Below are positions 1-6,978 of a stretch of DNA of 9,205 nucleotides, one piece after another (the first letter of the stretch is position 1; each line of letters starts with the position of its first letter). The translations under genes were made by a program, and so were the position numbers. Under the pieces are notes generated by a model. That model saw only the letters and a list, made by a program, of their open reading frames with translations. It did no database searches and had not been told where the DNA came from. This DNA comes from Candidatus Sericytochromatia bacterium (GTDB lineage Bacteria; Cyanobacteriota; Sericytochromatia; JACMPN01), in NCBI GenBank assembly GCA_014377495.1, contig JACMPN010000425.1, positions 1-9,205 of the forward strand, read 5' to 3'.

Positions 1-343
1 GCCAAGTGCCGGTCAGCAATTCAATGCCTGAGCCCACCCAAAGGCTCGATTGAGGCAAGACCAGGGGATAACCGTAGCCAGCGGCGTACGGCCGTCCCCA
101 TTGCAGCCCCCCCAGGGCCATGGGCGAAATCTCCGGACCGAGCAGGCCAAGCCCCAGGGACGGGGCGAGCCACGCCTGTTGGGTCTTGAAGCCGGTCGCC
201 GCAGCCCCGCTGGCGGCAGTTCCGATGGCGGCCGGTCCGCTGGGTAGTGTCGGCCCTGTGCTGCTGCAGCCGGCAACGGCCGCAACCATCGCCAGGCCGG
301 CAGCGGTCCAGGCGAGCCGCTGTCTGCTGAACGCTTGGCGCAT
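1..343 (-). CDS. Partial lipoprotein of unknown function (N-terminal 114 residues)
   Basis: The reading frame opens with ATG at 343-341 behind a strong GGGAGGG ribosome binding site three to four bases upstream, and stays open to the window edge, so the C-terminus is missing. The N-terminus is a lipoprotein signal: positive residues (R3, R7, R9), a hydrophobic stretch at about 10-24, and a lipobox V-A-G-C with Cys26 as the expected lipidation site. Ser27 and Ser28 follow, and there is no Asp at +2, which by the usual rule favours outer-membrane sorting in a diderm. After the Cys comes an Ala/Gly/Ser/Pro-rich linker (about 27-50), then a segment with a Tyr/Gly stretch (AAGYGYP). No enzyme motif is visible. 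Two other frames overlap here, but only this one has both a ribosome binding site and a signal peptide. The gene lies 217 bases downstream of the acetyltransferase on the same strand, so it may have its own promoter; I see no convincing -35/-10 pair. Confidence 0.75.
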   Translation of the reverse strand, partial: MRQAFSRQRLAWTAAGLAMVAAVAGCSSTGPTLPSGPAAIGTAASGAAATGFKTQQAWLAPSLGLGLLGPEISPMALGGLQWGRPYAAGYGYPLVLPQSSLWVGSGIELLTGTW

Positions 344-560
344 AATCCCTCCCGCACGTCTGTTGACCGATTGCTCGGCACGGCGCCCTCACGGCCACGA
401 CGGGATTCCGCCTGGCTGGAGGCCACCTTATGACTGCGCCCACCTTAGCTGAACGAGTCGGGCTCGCCTCTGGCTTGGATAAACGAAGAACATGGCAAGC
501 CGGTGCTTGCTCCTTCGGCGTATCGGGTGGCCTGGCGGGATCGCTAGCGAGCCGGTGGGA

Positions 561-1835
561 CTAGAACGTGTCGTAGTCCGGAATGAAAGGCGGGCTGGCC
601 GTGGCAAAGACGGCGTCCAGCCACGGCAACAGCGCCTCGTCACTCAGTTCCAGCGTGCCCCAGCGGGCAGCAACGGACGGTGCCAGGCTGCCGCTCCAAA
701 TCTGGGCCAACGTGTGGATGTCGCAGACGAGGACGGGGGCCGCCGACACCGGGGCCCCGATCGTCGCCACACCGGCCGTGAACGTCAAACCCAGGGCCTG
801 CTCATTCGCCGCCAGATCGGGGTCTGAGCAGGCGAGCGTCAACTGGCCGTCCTGACCGTTGTAGGTGCGCCCGGTCATGGCGGCCGGTACGTGGGTGATC
901 CGCAAAAACAGGTTGACCAGGGTTTCGCCCGTCGTGTAATCGCCCCGCCGGACCGACTTGCTGTCGGCGAGCCGTTGCTCTTGCCACAGCATCGGCAGTG
1001 GATCGCCGACCGGCACCGCCATCGAGATCGTGCGGACCTGGTCGGCCATACCGGCCAGATACCCGTACAGTCCCCGCTCAGCCGCCGGGGTCAGCGCCAC
1101 GAAGTCCCGGATCACCGCCTCGTGCTGCAACCGTTGATCGGTGATGCTCTTGTATTCGTATAGCAGCAACCCTTCGAGGGGGCCCTCGGCGGGATAGCCG
1201 ATCGCCTGAAAGCGGTACCAGGGCCACCAGGTCTGCCAGGCCGTCTCCGATCGCCGGGGCGACAGGGTGCCCCGCTGGCGGTGGTAAGTTTCGTGGCAGA
1301 CCTGCACCTCGGCAATGTCGTCCTCGTTCAGCAGGCGGACATGGCGACGCTCCGGAAACAGCGGCAGGATTGTCGGCGTAAACGAGTAGTGCTCGGCCCG
1401 TCCGACGGCGGCGTATCCGAATCGGCTGTAGTAGCGATATTCATAGGGAAATCCGCTGATGATCGGCACGCCATTGTCGTGGGCCTTCTGCAGGCTCCAG
1501 CGCATGAGGCGACTGCCCAGTCCGAGCCCCCGGTGGACGGGGGAGACGGCCAGGGTGCTCACCCCGTGCATGGGGACCAGCCCGCCGCCCGGCGTGAACG
1601 CCTCGAGCGGCATGACGATGAGCATGCCGACGATCTGACCGGCCATCTCGGCCAGGATGACCGAGTCGGCAAACCCGAACCGCTCGTTCGTGCGGAACCG
1701 CTGACTGACCCAGTCCGCCTGGAAATCCGGACTGGGATAGCTCTGGCCGTACACGGCGACGATGCCGGGCAGGTCCTCTTCAGTCGCATAGCGGATTTGG
1801 ACGTCGTCGGAAACGGCCACGTGAGAAGTCGTCAT
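561..1835 (-). CDS. Eis-like GNAT N-acetyltransferase with C-terminal SCP2-like domain
   Basis: This 424-residue protein has the size and layout of the Eis family (COG4552-type acetyltransferases of about 400 residues: tandem GNAT folds plus a sterol-carrier-like C-terminal domain). The N-terminal GNAT domain spans about residues 12-150. The acetyl-CoA pyrophosphate loop is visible at 96-110 (VSPVHRGLGLGSRL, with the R/Q-x-x-G-x-G/A pattern), preceded by the strand VSTLAV. At 135-141 is YYSRFGY, matching the Tyr-x-x-Phe-Gly-Tyr segment of this family that carries the general acid Tyr. Residues about 310-424 form the SCP2-like part. The protein ends in Phe, as in M. tuberculosis Eis, where the terminal carboxylate takes part in catalysis. 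Family members acetylate amines of aminoglycosides, peptides or proteins; the substrate here cannot be read. ATG at 1835 is chosen because family homology begins just after it (VQIRYATEEDLPGI); an upstream in-frame start at 1946 would add 37 residues not typical of the family. It is divergent from the phosphodiesterase gene. The stop is TAG. Confidence 0.82.
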   Translation of the reverse strand: MTTSHVAVSDDVQIRYATEEDLPGIVAVYGQSYPSPDFQADWVSQRFRTNERFGFADSVILAEMAGQIVGMLIVMPLEAFTPGGGLVPMHGVSTLAVSPVHRGLGLGSRLMRWSLQKAHDNGVPIISGFPYEYRYYSRFGYAAVGRAEHYSFTPTILPLFPERRHVRLLNEDDIAEVQVCHETYHRQRGTLSPRRSETAWQTWWPWYRFQAIGYPAEGPLEGLLLYEYKSITDQRLQHEAVIRDFVALTPAAERGLYGYLAGMADQVRTISMAVPVGDPLPMLWQEQRLADSKSVRRGDYTTGETLVNLFLRITHVPAAMTGRTYNGQDGQLTLACSDPDLAANEQALGLTFTAGVATIGAPVSAAPVLVCDIHTLAQIWSGSLAPSVAARWGTLELSDEALLPWLDAVFATASPPFIPDYDTF

Positions 1836-1963
1836 TCGGGATCGCCCATTCAGACAAGGGAGCAACGGTGCGAACCCACCATACAAGCGCGTCCGACCCG
1901 TGCCAAGGCGCCATCGGCGTGGCGGTTGGATACACTGGTCAGACACTGTTCAGGAGGCAACCC
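1836..1963. promoter_or_regulatory. Divergent intergenic region with promoters for both flanking genes
   Basis: The 128 bases separate the divergent starts of the acetyltransferase (minus) and the phosphodiesterase (plus), so both promoters should lie here. On the plus strand AGGAGG at 1952-1957, six bases before the ATG at 1964, is an excellent ribosome binding site. A TACACT at 1931-1936 could be a -10 element, but no good -35 lies at standard spacing. No clear operator dyad is seen. The promoter assignment rests on gene orientation. Confidence 0.4.
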
Positions 1964-2857
1964 ATGGCACGACGGCACACGGTCAGTATCCTAATCGGTC
2001 TCTTGACCATGGGCCTGGCCCTGATGCCGGCAGCGGGACGGGCCGAGCCCGAGCCGATTTCCTTTCGGGTCCTCACCTACAACACCTGGGGATTGCCCAG
2101 CCCGATCGGTCGCCACCTGCAACCCCGCTTCGAACGACTGGCCGAGTCACTTGACGGCTTTGATTGGATGACGTTGCAGGAAACCTTCAGTCGCCATGCC
2201 ACGCCCTTAAAATCGCTCAAAGGCTATCCCCACCAAGCCTGGCAGTCCGACAGCGGAGCCTTCAAAATCAGCAGCGGCCTGGCGACGTTCAGCCGGTACC
2301 CGATCATTGAGCGGGACTACGCCGAGTTCAAGACCAGCACCGACATGGACCGTTTCAGCCGCAAAGGGGTATTGTTTACCCGATTGCAGGTACGCCCCGA
2401 CCTCATCGTGGATCTCTACAACACCCACTACCAAGCCCAGGACTTCCCGGAAGCGGAGGGGATCCGCCGCTTGGAGGACAACCAGGTGATGGCCGATCTG
2501 GTGAAACGCCACGACAAAGGCTACCCGACCTTTCTGCAGGGCGATTTCAACTGCCACGACTTCGAGTCGGCCTATCAGGACCTGATGAGGCGGCTGCCAT
2601 TGCATGACCTTTGGGCCGAGGCCAGACCGGGCGATCCGGGCTATACCGTGGATGCCGGCCGCAATCCGTTCAGCGGCAACGATCACGAACGGATCGACTA
2701 TCTCTTCTTCAAGGACCATCCGCACTGGCAGACGCAGGTCGACCACATCGCCTTGGCCCTGACGGCACCGGTGCGCGGGCTTTTCCTGTCCGATCATTTC
2801 GGCGTGCAGGCCCGCATTCACCTGGTCCCCCGACTGACCGGCGCGACCCGCCCCTGA
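1964..2857 (+). CDS. Secreted endonuclease/exonuclease/phosphatase-fold phosphodiesterase, sphingomyelinase-like
   Basis: The 297-residue protein begins with a clear Sec signal peptide: R3-R4, a hydrophobic core at about 7-22, and probable cleavage after A-G-R-A27, giving a mature protein starting at EPEP. The mature part is a complete DNase I-like metal-dependent phosphodiesterase (EEP) domain. Motifs in order are: YNTWGLP with metal-binding Asn40; LQE with metal-binding Glu73; YNTH with His155; GDFN at 193-196 with Asp194 and Asn196; RIDYLF with Asp245; and the catalytic SDHFGV with Asp277 and His278. All core residues of the fold are present, so it should be active. The YNTWGLP opening and the export signal resemble neutral and bacterial sphingomyelinases more than DNA-repair nucleases, so a phospholipid head group is the favoured substrate, but a secreted nuclease or inositol-phosphate phosphatase remains possible. 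ATG at 1964 has AGGAGG six bases upstream; the frame extends further upstream, but that part shows no signal peptide. The UbiB-like gene follows after 72 bases on the same strand, probably in one transcript. Confidence 0.85.
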   Translation: MARRHTVSILIGLLTMGLALMPAAGRAEPEPISFRVLTYNTWGLPSPIGRHLQPRFERLAESLDGFDWMTLQETFSRHATPLKSLKGYPHQAWQSDSGAFKISSGLATFSRYPIIERDYAEFKTSTDMDRFSRKGVLFTRLQVRPDLIVDLYNTHYQAQDFPEAEGIRRLEDNQVMADLVKRHDKGYPTFLQGDFNCHDFESAYQDLMRRLPLHDLWAEARPGDPGYTVDAGRNPFSGNDHERIDYLFFKDHPHWQTQVDHIALALTAPVRGLFLSDHFGVQARIHLVPRLTGATRP

Positions 2858-2929
2858 GGCCGCAAAGCCGCTGACAGGTTTAGACCGGACCCATTTGGGG
2901 GATGTGAAGGGTAAGAGGGTTTTCTCCAG

Positions 2930-5356
2930 ATGTTAGAGCCAGCCAGCCGTATCGGACGCATACAGACCACCACGCCGCCGGCCACGCCATCGCCTCTTGC
3001 GGGGCATGTGACGCCGTCGGTGGCGCGGACCTCCGATCGCCTGGCCATCGGTGCCTCTCCGAGTCGCGGCCATGCCCCGACGCTGACTATCTTCAAGCCC
3101 GATCTGGCGGCTGGGGATGCGGTGGCGCTCCATGCCGCAACGCTGGGCCGGATCGGGACGGACGAGCCCGCCGTGATCGCCATCCTCGGCCGTCAGCGGA
3201 CTCCCGCGGCCCGCCTGGCCCTCGACAAGGCTTTTACCGCCAAGTTTGGCCAGTCCATTGAGGCCATGATCACCGGCGAGATGTCGCTGACCTACAAGGT
3301 CCGGGCCCTGTCGCTCCTCAAGACCGGTGCCGAACCGACCAACGTCAGCAGTTGGTCCTACCGGTTCGAAGGGATGCTCGACGCCGTGGATTCGCTGGGG
3401 ACGGTGTTCCATGACCATCCTGTCATCGCCAGCCTCGCCACGGGCGTCACCCTCATCGCCGCCCACAAGTATCCTGCCGCCACAGCCATCCTCAACTACG
3501 GCCTCCTGGCCACGTCGGCTACCCGGATCGTGTCCAACGAGCTCCAGGCCGCCACGGCGACGGCCCCGGAAGAGCGGAACCGTCACTTGCAACAGAGCGG
3601 CCGGGCCGTGGCCGACCTGAGTATGAGCCTGCCGGGCTCCGGCAAATCCGGCGTGGACCTCGTCCGTGGCGGCGTCAAAGCCGCCAAGACCACCTGGCAA
3701 GGCACGGCGGAGGGCTCCGCCCTGCTGCATGCCTTCAAATCCGTCAAATCCGGAGCCAAGTTTCGGCTGCCGGTCAAACCCTCGCTGTCGGTGAAGGCCA
3801 CTGCCGTGGCGACGCTCGGCCGTTCGGAAGACATGGGGACCATGGCCCGGCGGATGCTGGCCTCTTACAGCCACGATGTTTCCCCCAGCGAAATGGTCCA
3901 ACAGGTGAATAAGATCGGCGCCGCCCTGGGCCCGGCCAAGCAAAAGGCGCTACTCACTCTGCTGCAGGACCCCGTGTTTGTCCGTCAGTCCAATGGGGAG
4001 CGGCTCGCCCGGGTGCTCACCACCCTCTGCCCAGCCCACACCAAGCTCGGTCAGATCGCCGCCACGACCCCCGGCCTGCCACCGGAAGTGGCCAAAGCGC
4101 TTGGCAAGCTGCAGGACGGCTTGGAGCCGATGAGCGAATCCATGTTGCAGGAACGGATCGTCAGTGCCGGTCTCGACGGTCGCTATGCGGTCGGTAAAGT
4201 GCTGGGCGTTGCGTCGATGGGCCAGGTCAATGCGGCCACAGATTTGAAATCCGGCGTTGAAGTTGCCGTCAAATTCCTCAAACCCGGGATCACGACCGAC
4301 GCCATCAAGAGCGAATTCCAGCTGATGCGGGAAATGATGCAACCGGCCCTGGAGACGATGAAGCCCACCGAAGCCAATGAGCTGCGCCTCCAGCTCAACG
4401 CGTTTGAAAAGGGGGTCCTGGAAGAAATGGACATGACGGGCGAAGCCCGCAACATGACCCGTTTTGCCTTGCAGTATGCCGAGCACCCCGAATTCGAAGG
4501 CATCAAACTGGTCGAGGTGGGGGCGGACAAGAAGGCGATCGTGATGTCCAAGGCGGCCGGCAGCAGCTTCAAGAAGCTCGAGGCCAAGTCCGAGATGGGC
4601 GTCAAGGCCGGCGGTGCCTACTTGAGGGGCATCGCCGACCAGGTTTTCCGGCAGGGCCTTTACCATGCCGATCCCCACCCGGGCAACGTCTTCTGGAACC
4701 CCGAAATCAACAAGGCTGTCTTCCTGGATATGGGCGCCGTGGCCGAAGTATCGGCCGCACAACGCCTCAATCTGCAGAAGACCATCTTGTATGTGCTCGC
4801 CAAGGACCCGCAGCGCCTGGCTAAGCTGATGGTTGCCAACGCCGATCAGATCGAAGGGTCAGCACCTGCCGCTCAGGCCAAGCTGGCTGCAGTGCTCAAG
4901 ACCTATTTGAAGCAACCGGACTTCAATATGGCCAAGATCGACGACCATCTGAAGATGCTCGACAAACTGGCCAAACAATCCGGCGTGCATCCGCAGGAGC
5001 AGGGTTTCTGGCTGCAAAAAAGCATGGTCACCGCCTACGGGGTCTTTAAAAACATCAGCGGCGATCCCAACGTCCTCAAGGAGTGCCTGCCGGCGATCAT
5101 GGCCGGCCTGAAGCAGTCATTCAAGGAAAACCCCGCCCTGTTGCGGCAATCGATGCTGGATATCGCCGGGCTCCTCGGCACCCGCCTGCCCACCCTGCTG
5201 GCCTCGTTACAGGAGCTGAAGGTCATTCGGCCGGAGTTGTTCGCCATCTATCCGGGCCACTTTCTGGCCGCCATCAATGCGATCACCCAAGCCGAACTGG
5301 CTGGCGAAAAAACCCTCGGCGTCAATCAACCGCATCCCCCAATGGCGCAACCCTGA
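2930..5356 (+). CDS. UbiB/ABC1 (ADCK) atypical kinase with long N-terminal extension containing an annexin-like repeat
   Basis: At 808 residues this is far longer than typical UbiB/AarF proteins (about 500-560). The C-terminal half is an ABC1-family protein-kinase-like domain. It shows the family KxGQ motif (K372-L-G-Q375) followed by LPPEVAKALGKLQD; the nucleotide loop G-V-A-S-M-G-Q (426-432), replacing the usual AAAS; VAVKF with Lys448; EExDxxxEARN (498-509); HADPHPGN (579-586); and D600-M-G602 where the family has DFG. The family supports ubiquinone and isoprenoid-lipid metabolism, probably by ATPase activity. Residues 1-55 are Pro/Ser/Thr-rich and likely disordered. Residues about 60-130 resemble one annexin repeat: GTDE at 76-79, then I-x-x-I-L, spaced Arg, A-F-x-x-x-F-G at 101-107, and E117. 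Residues 134-350 are unassigned, with a hydrophobic stretch at about 160-200. No signal peptide and no clear C-terminal membrane pair is seen, unlike many UbiB proteins. The start has GAGGG about ten bases upstream. It probably shares a transcript with the secreted phosphodiesterase. Confidence 0.85.
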   Translation: MLEPASRIGRIQTTTPPATPSPLAGHVTPSVARTSDRLAIGASPSRGHAPTLTIFKPDLAAGDAVALHAATLGRIGTDEPAVIAILGRQRTPAARLALDKAFTAKFGQSIEAMITGEMSLTYKVRALSLLKTGAEPTNVSSWSYRFEGMLDAVDSLGTVFHDHPVIASLATGVTLIAAHKYPAATAILNYGLLATSATRIVSNELQAATATAPEERNRHLQQSGRAVADLSMSLPGSGKSGVDLVRGGVKAAKTTWQGTAEGSALLHAFKSVKSGAKFRLPVKPSLSVKATAVATLGRSEDMGTMARRMLASYSHDVSPSEMVQQVNKIGAALGPAKQKALLTLLQDPVFVRQSNGERLARVLTTLCPAHTKLGQIAATTPGLPPEVAKALGKLQDGLEPMSESMLQERIVSAGLDGRYAVGKVLGVASMGQVNAATDLKSGVEVAVKFLKPGITTDAIKSEFQLMREMMQPALETMKPTEANELRLQLNAFEKGVLEEMDMTGEARNMTRFALQYAEHPEFEGIKLVEVGADKKAIVMSKAAGSSFKKLEAKSEMGVKAGGAYLRGIADQVFRQGLYHADPHPGNVFWNPEINKAVFLDMGAVAEVSAAQRLNLQKTILYVLAKDPQRLAKLMVANADQIEGSAPAAQAKLAAVLKTYLKQPDFNMAKIDDHLKMLDKLAKQSGVHPQEQGFWLQKSMVTAYGVFKNISGDPNVLKECLPAIMAGLKQSFKENPALLRQSMLDIAGLLGTRLPTLLASLQELKVIRPELFAIYPGHFLAAINAITQAELAGEKTLGVNQPHPPMAQP

Positions 5357-5717
5357 CCGCAGCCATTGTGTTCGCCTGTCTTTGGTCCGCCTGGCCTAGG
5401 CCAGCGGGTTGGACGGGTTACCCGACCCTTTGGGACATGCCCACAAGGCTGGGCGCTCCGACACCGATCACCGCCCACAGTCCCTCGGCGACGCTTTCGC
5501 CGGCCCGCATCCGATCCTGACGGCGGACTTGAAGCTGCCATCACGCTGGCGGCTAAACTGCGGCGGGATGCCCAAACGGTCAAAGAGACCGATATGGATG
5601 ACTCGGCGATCGGCGCCATCGTCGCTGGGGCGGGCATTCCGGTCCCGCCTCGGAGGCGACGTGCGTCGTTACGGGATCACCCACGCGTCGCGGTTAAAAA
5701 CCCATTGAGTTAGGGCC
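5357..5717. other. Convergent intergenic region, possibly degraded coding sequence
   Basis: No intact gene is supported here. Several short frames are open, but none has a ribosome binding site plus recognisable protein. From 5513 to about 5640 one plus-strand frame reads like real protein (LEAAITLAAKLRRD, then MDDSAIGAIVAGAGIPVP), flanked on both sides by Arg/Pro-rich translation typical of non-coding high-GC DNA. This may be a fragment of the same decayed gene as the remnant at 5718-5942, in a different frame. Near the left end are a 14-base palindrome and a weak hairpin. Confidence 0.4.
5391..5434 (+). terminator. Possible terminator: 14-bp palindrome plus short hairpin after the UbiB-like gene
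   Basis: CTGGCCTAGGCCAG at 5391-5404 is a perfect 14-base palindrome 34 bases after the stop codon. It is followed by a second small dyad, CGGG-TTA-CCCG flanked by GGGT and ACCC, and then only three T residues. The position suits transcription termination between convergent genes, but the U tract is poor, so this is tentative. Confidence 0.3.
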
Positions 5718-5942
5718 GTGTCCGAATGCCGCAATACCGGCATCGTCCCGTTGAGCCGCCTGGAAGCCGACCTGCGCCTTTAGGACCCGCAGGGCAACCT
5801 CCTGAAAGCGAACGACCATCACGTCTTCAGCAATGGCAAAGGCGTGCGGCTGACGCCGGGCGAGACCGTGACCGAGTCGTGGATCGAACGGTTGCCGGTA
5901 AGTCCGGCCCGGACCGACATCCCGGTGATCGAGGCCGGCTAG
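5718..5942 (+). pseudogene. Broken coding remnant with in-frame TAG, beta-sandwich (BsuPI-like) flavour
   Basis: In one plus-strand frame, 21 codons from GTG 5718 read to a TAG at 5781-5783, and the same frame then continues for 52 sense codons to TAG at 5940-5942. The two halves join smoothly in sense: LSRLEADLRL, stop, DPQGNLLKANDHHVFSNGKG. Further on come VRLTPGETVTESW and a terminal IPVIEAG. The pattern of a D-x-x-G-N turn, then F-S-N-G, then L-x-P-G-E-T-x-T-x-S-W recalls the BsuPI proteinase-inhibitor type of extracellular Ig-like domain, but this is from memory and weak. There is no ribosome binding site, and a TGA at 5706-5708 closes the frame upstream. TAG serves as a normal stop in the acetyltransferase gene of this window, so readthrough is less likely than decay. 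The remnant ends seven bases before the convergent cdsA stop. Confidence 0.45.
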
Positions 5943-5949
5943 ATCCGAC

Positions 5950-6852
5950 TCAACCGAAGACGAAGGCGGCCAGGTAGAAATAAGCCAGCGGGGCTGTGAA
6001 GAGGAACGAATCGAACCGGTCCAGCAAGCCGCCGTGACCGGGGATCAGGTTGGCGGAGTCCTTGACCCCGGCATCCCGCTTCAGCAGGCTTTCGGCCAGA
6101 TCCCCCGCCTGTGCAGCCACAGCCATCAGCAGGCCCAGGGTCAACGCATGGGGCATGGGGATACCGAAGTAAGGCCCGATCGCCGCCAACGTCGCCGATG
6201 TGATGATCATGGAGCCTGTGGCACCCTCGATGGTTTTCTTAGGGCTCAGCTGCGGGAAAAACGGGTGTTTGCCGGCGACCCGACCCACCAGGTAGGCCGA
6301 GATGTCGCTCATGACAATGCCGATCGTCACCCAGATCATCAGCCACATGCCGCCCGGGATCCAGCGGATCAGGATCCAAAAGGTGGGGAACCAGCCGACG
6401 TAGATCAGCCCGAGGAAACTGGTGGCAATGTCGGCAATCGTCGCCCGGGGCTTGTCGAACAGGCAGAAAATGCAAAAGATGCCCACAAAGGCGAGGGCCA
6501 GGGCGGCCGACTGCGTGGTCATCACCAGCGGATGCACCGCCCGCCATGTGGCGAGGGCGGCGGACACGGCAGGCGTGGCCAGAGCCTGGGGCTGCACGGG
6601 CCAGGAGATATAGGGATCTTCCAGACGGAAGTAAAGCAGGCAGGCCGTCGTGACGACGATCAGGGCGCTGAACAGGGTGCTCATCCGCTGGGCATGCCGA
6701 TAGCCCTTGGCGCTCATGATCACGGCGAGTTCGGAGTTCAGCCGCATCGAGACGACCAAGATGAACACGCTCCAGAGCCAGGCCGGCAACGTGAGCACGA
6801 TGGCACCGGCCGCCATCAGGACGAATGTGCTGAGAGTCCGTTTGAGAAACAC
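5950..6852 (-). CDS. cdsA: Phosphatidate cytidylyltransferase (CDP-diacylglycerol synthase)
   Basis: CdsA makes CDP-diacylglycerol from phosphatidic acid and CTP at the cytoplasmic membrane, the branch point for bacterial phospholipids. The 300-residue protein is hydrophobic throughout with multiple membrane segments (for example about 9-35, 58-76, 115-132, 143-163, 167-190 and 213-230). The family signature is complete near the C-terminus: S255-L-L-K258-R259, K264-D265, then P271-G-H-G-G and D278-R-F-D281. The upstream family block is also present: a D-x-x-A-Y-x-x-G-R stretch (183-191) and SPKKTIEG (203-210). The start is GTG at 6852; no ATG lies in frame nearby and the ribosome binding site is weak. 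A 126-base gap with a strong terminator separates it from frr, so it is probably transcribed mainly from its own promoter; TATAGC at 6882-6877 is a poor candidate -10. The usual uppS neighbour is missing. Confidence 0.95.
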   Translation of the reverse strand: MFLKRTLSTFVLMAAGAIVLTLPAWLWSVFILVVSMRLNSELAVIMSAKGYRHAQRMSTLFSALIVVTTACLLYFRLEDPYISWPVQPQALATPAVSAALATWRAVHPLVMTTQSAALALAFVGIFCIFCLFDKPRATIADIATSFLGLIYVGWFPTFWILIRWIPGGMWLMIWVTIGIVMSDISAYLVGRVAGKHPFFPQLSPKKTIEGATGSMIITSATLAAIGPYFGIPMPHALTLGLLMAVAAQAGDLAESLLKRDAGVKDSANLIPGHGGLLDRFDSFLFTAPLAYFYLAAFVFG

Positions 6853-6911
6853 CGTGGCATCGAACCTATGACGGGGGCTATACGTTGAAGCAGTGAATGG
6901 GCAGGCAAAGC

Positions 6912-6973
6912 AAAAACCCGGACGAACCAGACTCCCGTGCCCTGCGGCGACGGAAGTCCCGATCCATCCGGGT
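6912..6973 (-). terminator. Strong intrinsic terminator after frr
   Basis: On the minus strand the transcript leaving frr meets ACCCGGA (6973-6967), which pairs with UCCGGGU (6922-6916). Pairing continues inward through 6958/6931 with five G-U pairs, then a single bulged A (6957), then seven more pairs (6956-6950 with 6938-6932), leaving an 11-base loop. Five U residues (6916-6912) close the 3' side. The many G-U pairs and the U tract work only for minus-strand RNA, which supports a directional terminator. It starts five bases after the frr stop codon. Confidence 0.78.
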
Positions 6974-6978
6974 CCGGA

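Noticed and set aside
13..443. Two other minus-strand frames overlapping the lipoprotein gene
   Set aside because: Both give Arg/Pro-rich translations without a signal; the third frame has the ribosome binding site, signal peptide and lipobox.
541..550. Palindrome TCGCTAGCGA and nearby hairpin at 495-510 downstream of the acetyltransferase
   Set aside because: Short stems with no U tract on the relevant strand; not enough to call a terminator or operator.
3635..3652. P-loop-like string GSGKS in the UbiB-like protein
   Set aside because: It lacks the preceding strand and the full G-x-x-x-x-G-K-S/T spacing, and sits in a flexible-looking segment.
2933..3943. Long open frame (336 codons) on the minus strand under the UbiB-like gene
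   Set aside because: It lies wholly antisense to a gene with clear motifs, is Gly/Arg/His-rich with no recognisable domain, and reflects high-GC third positions.
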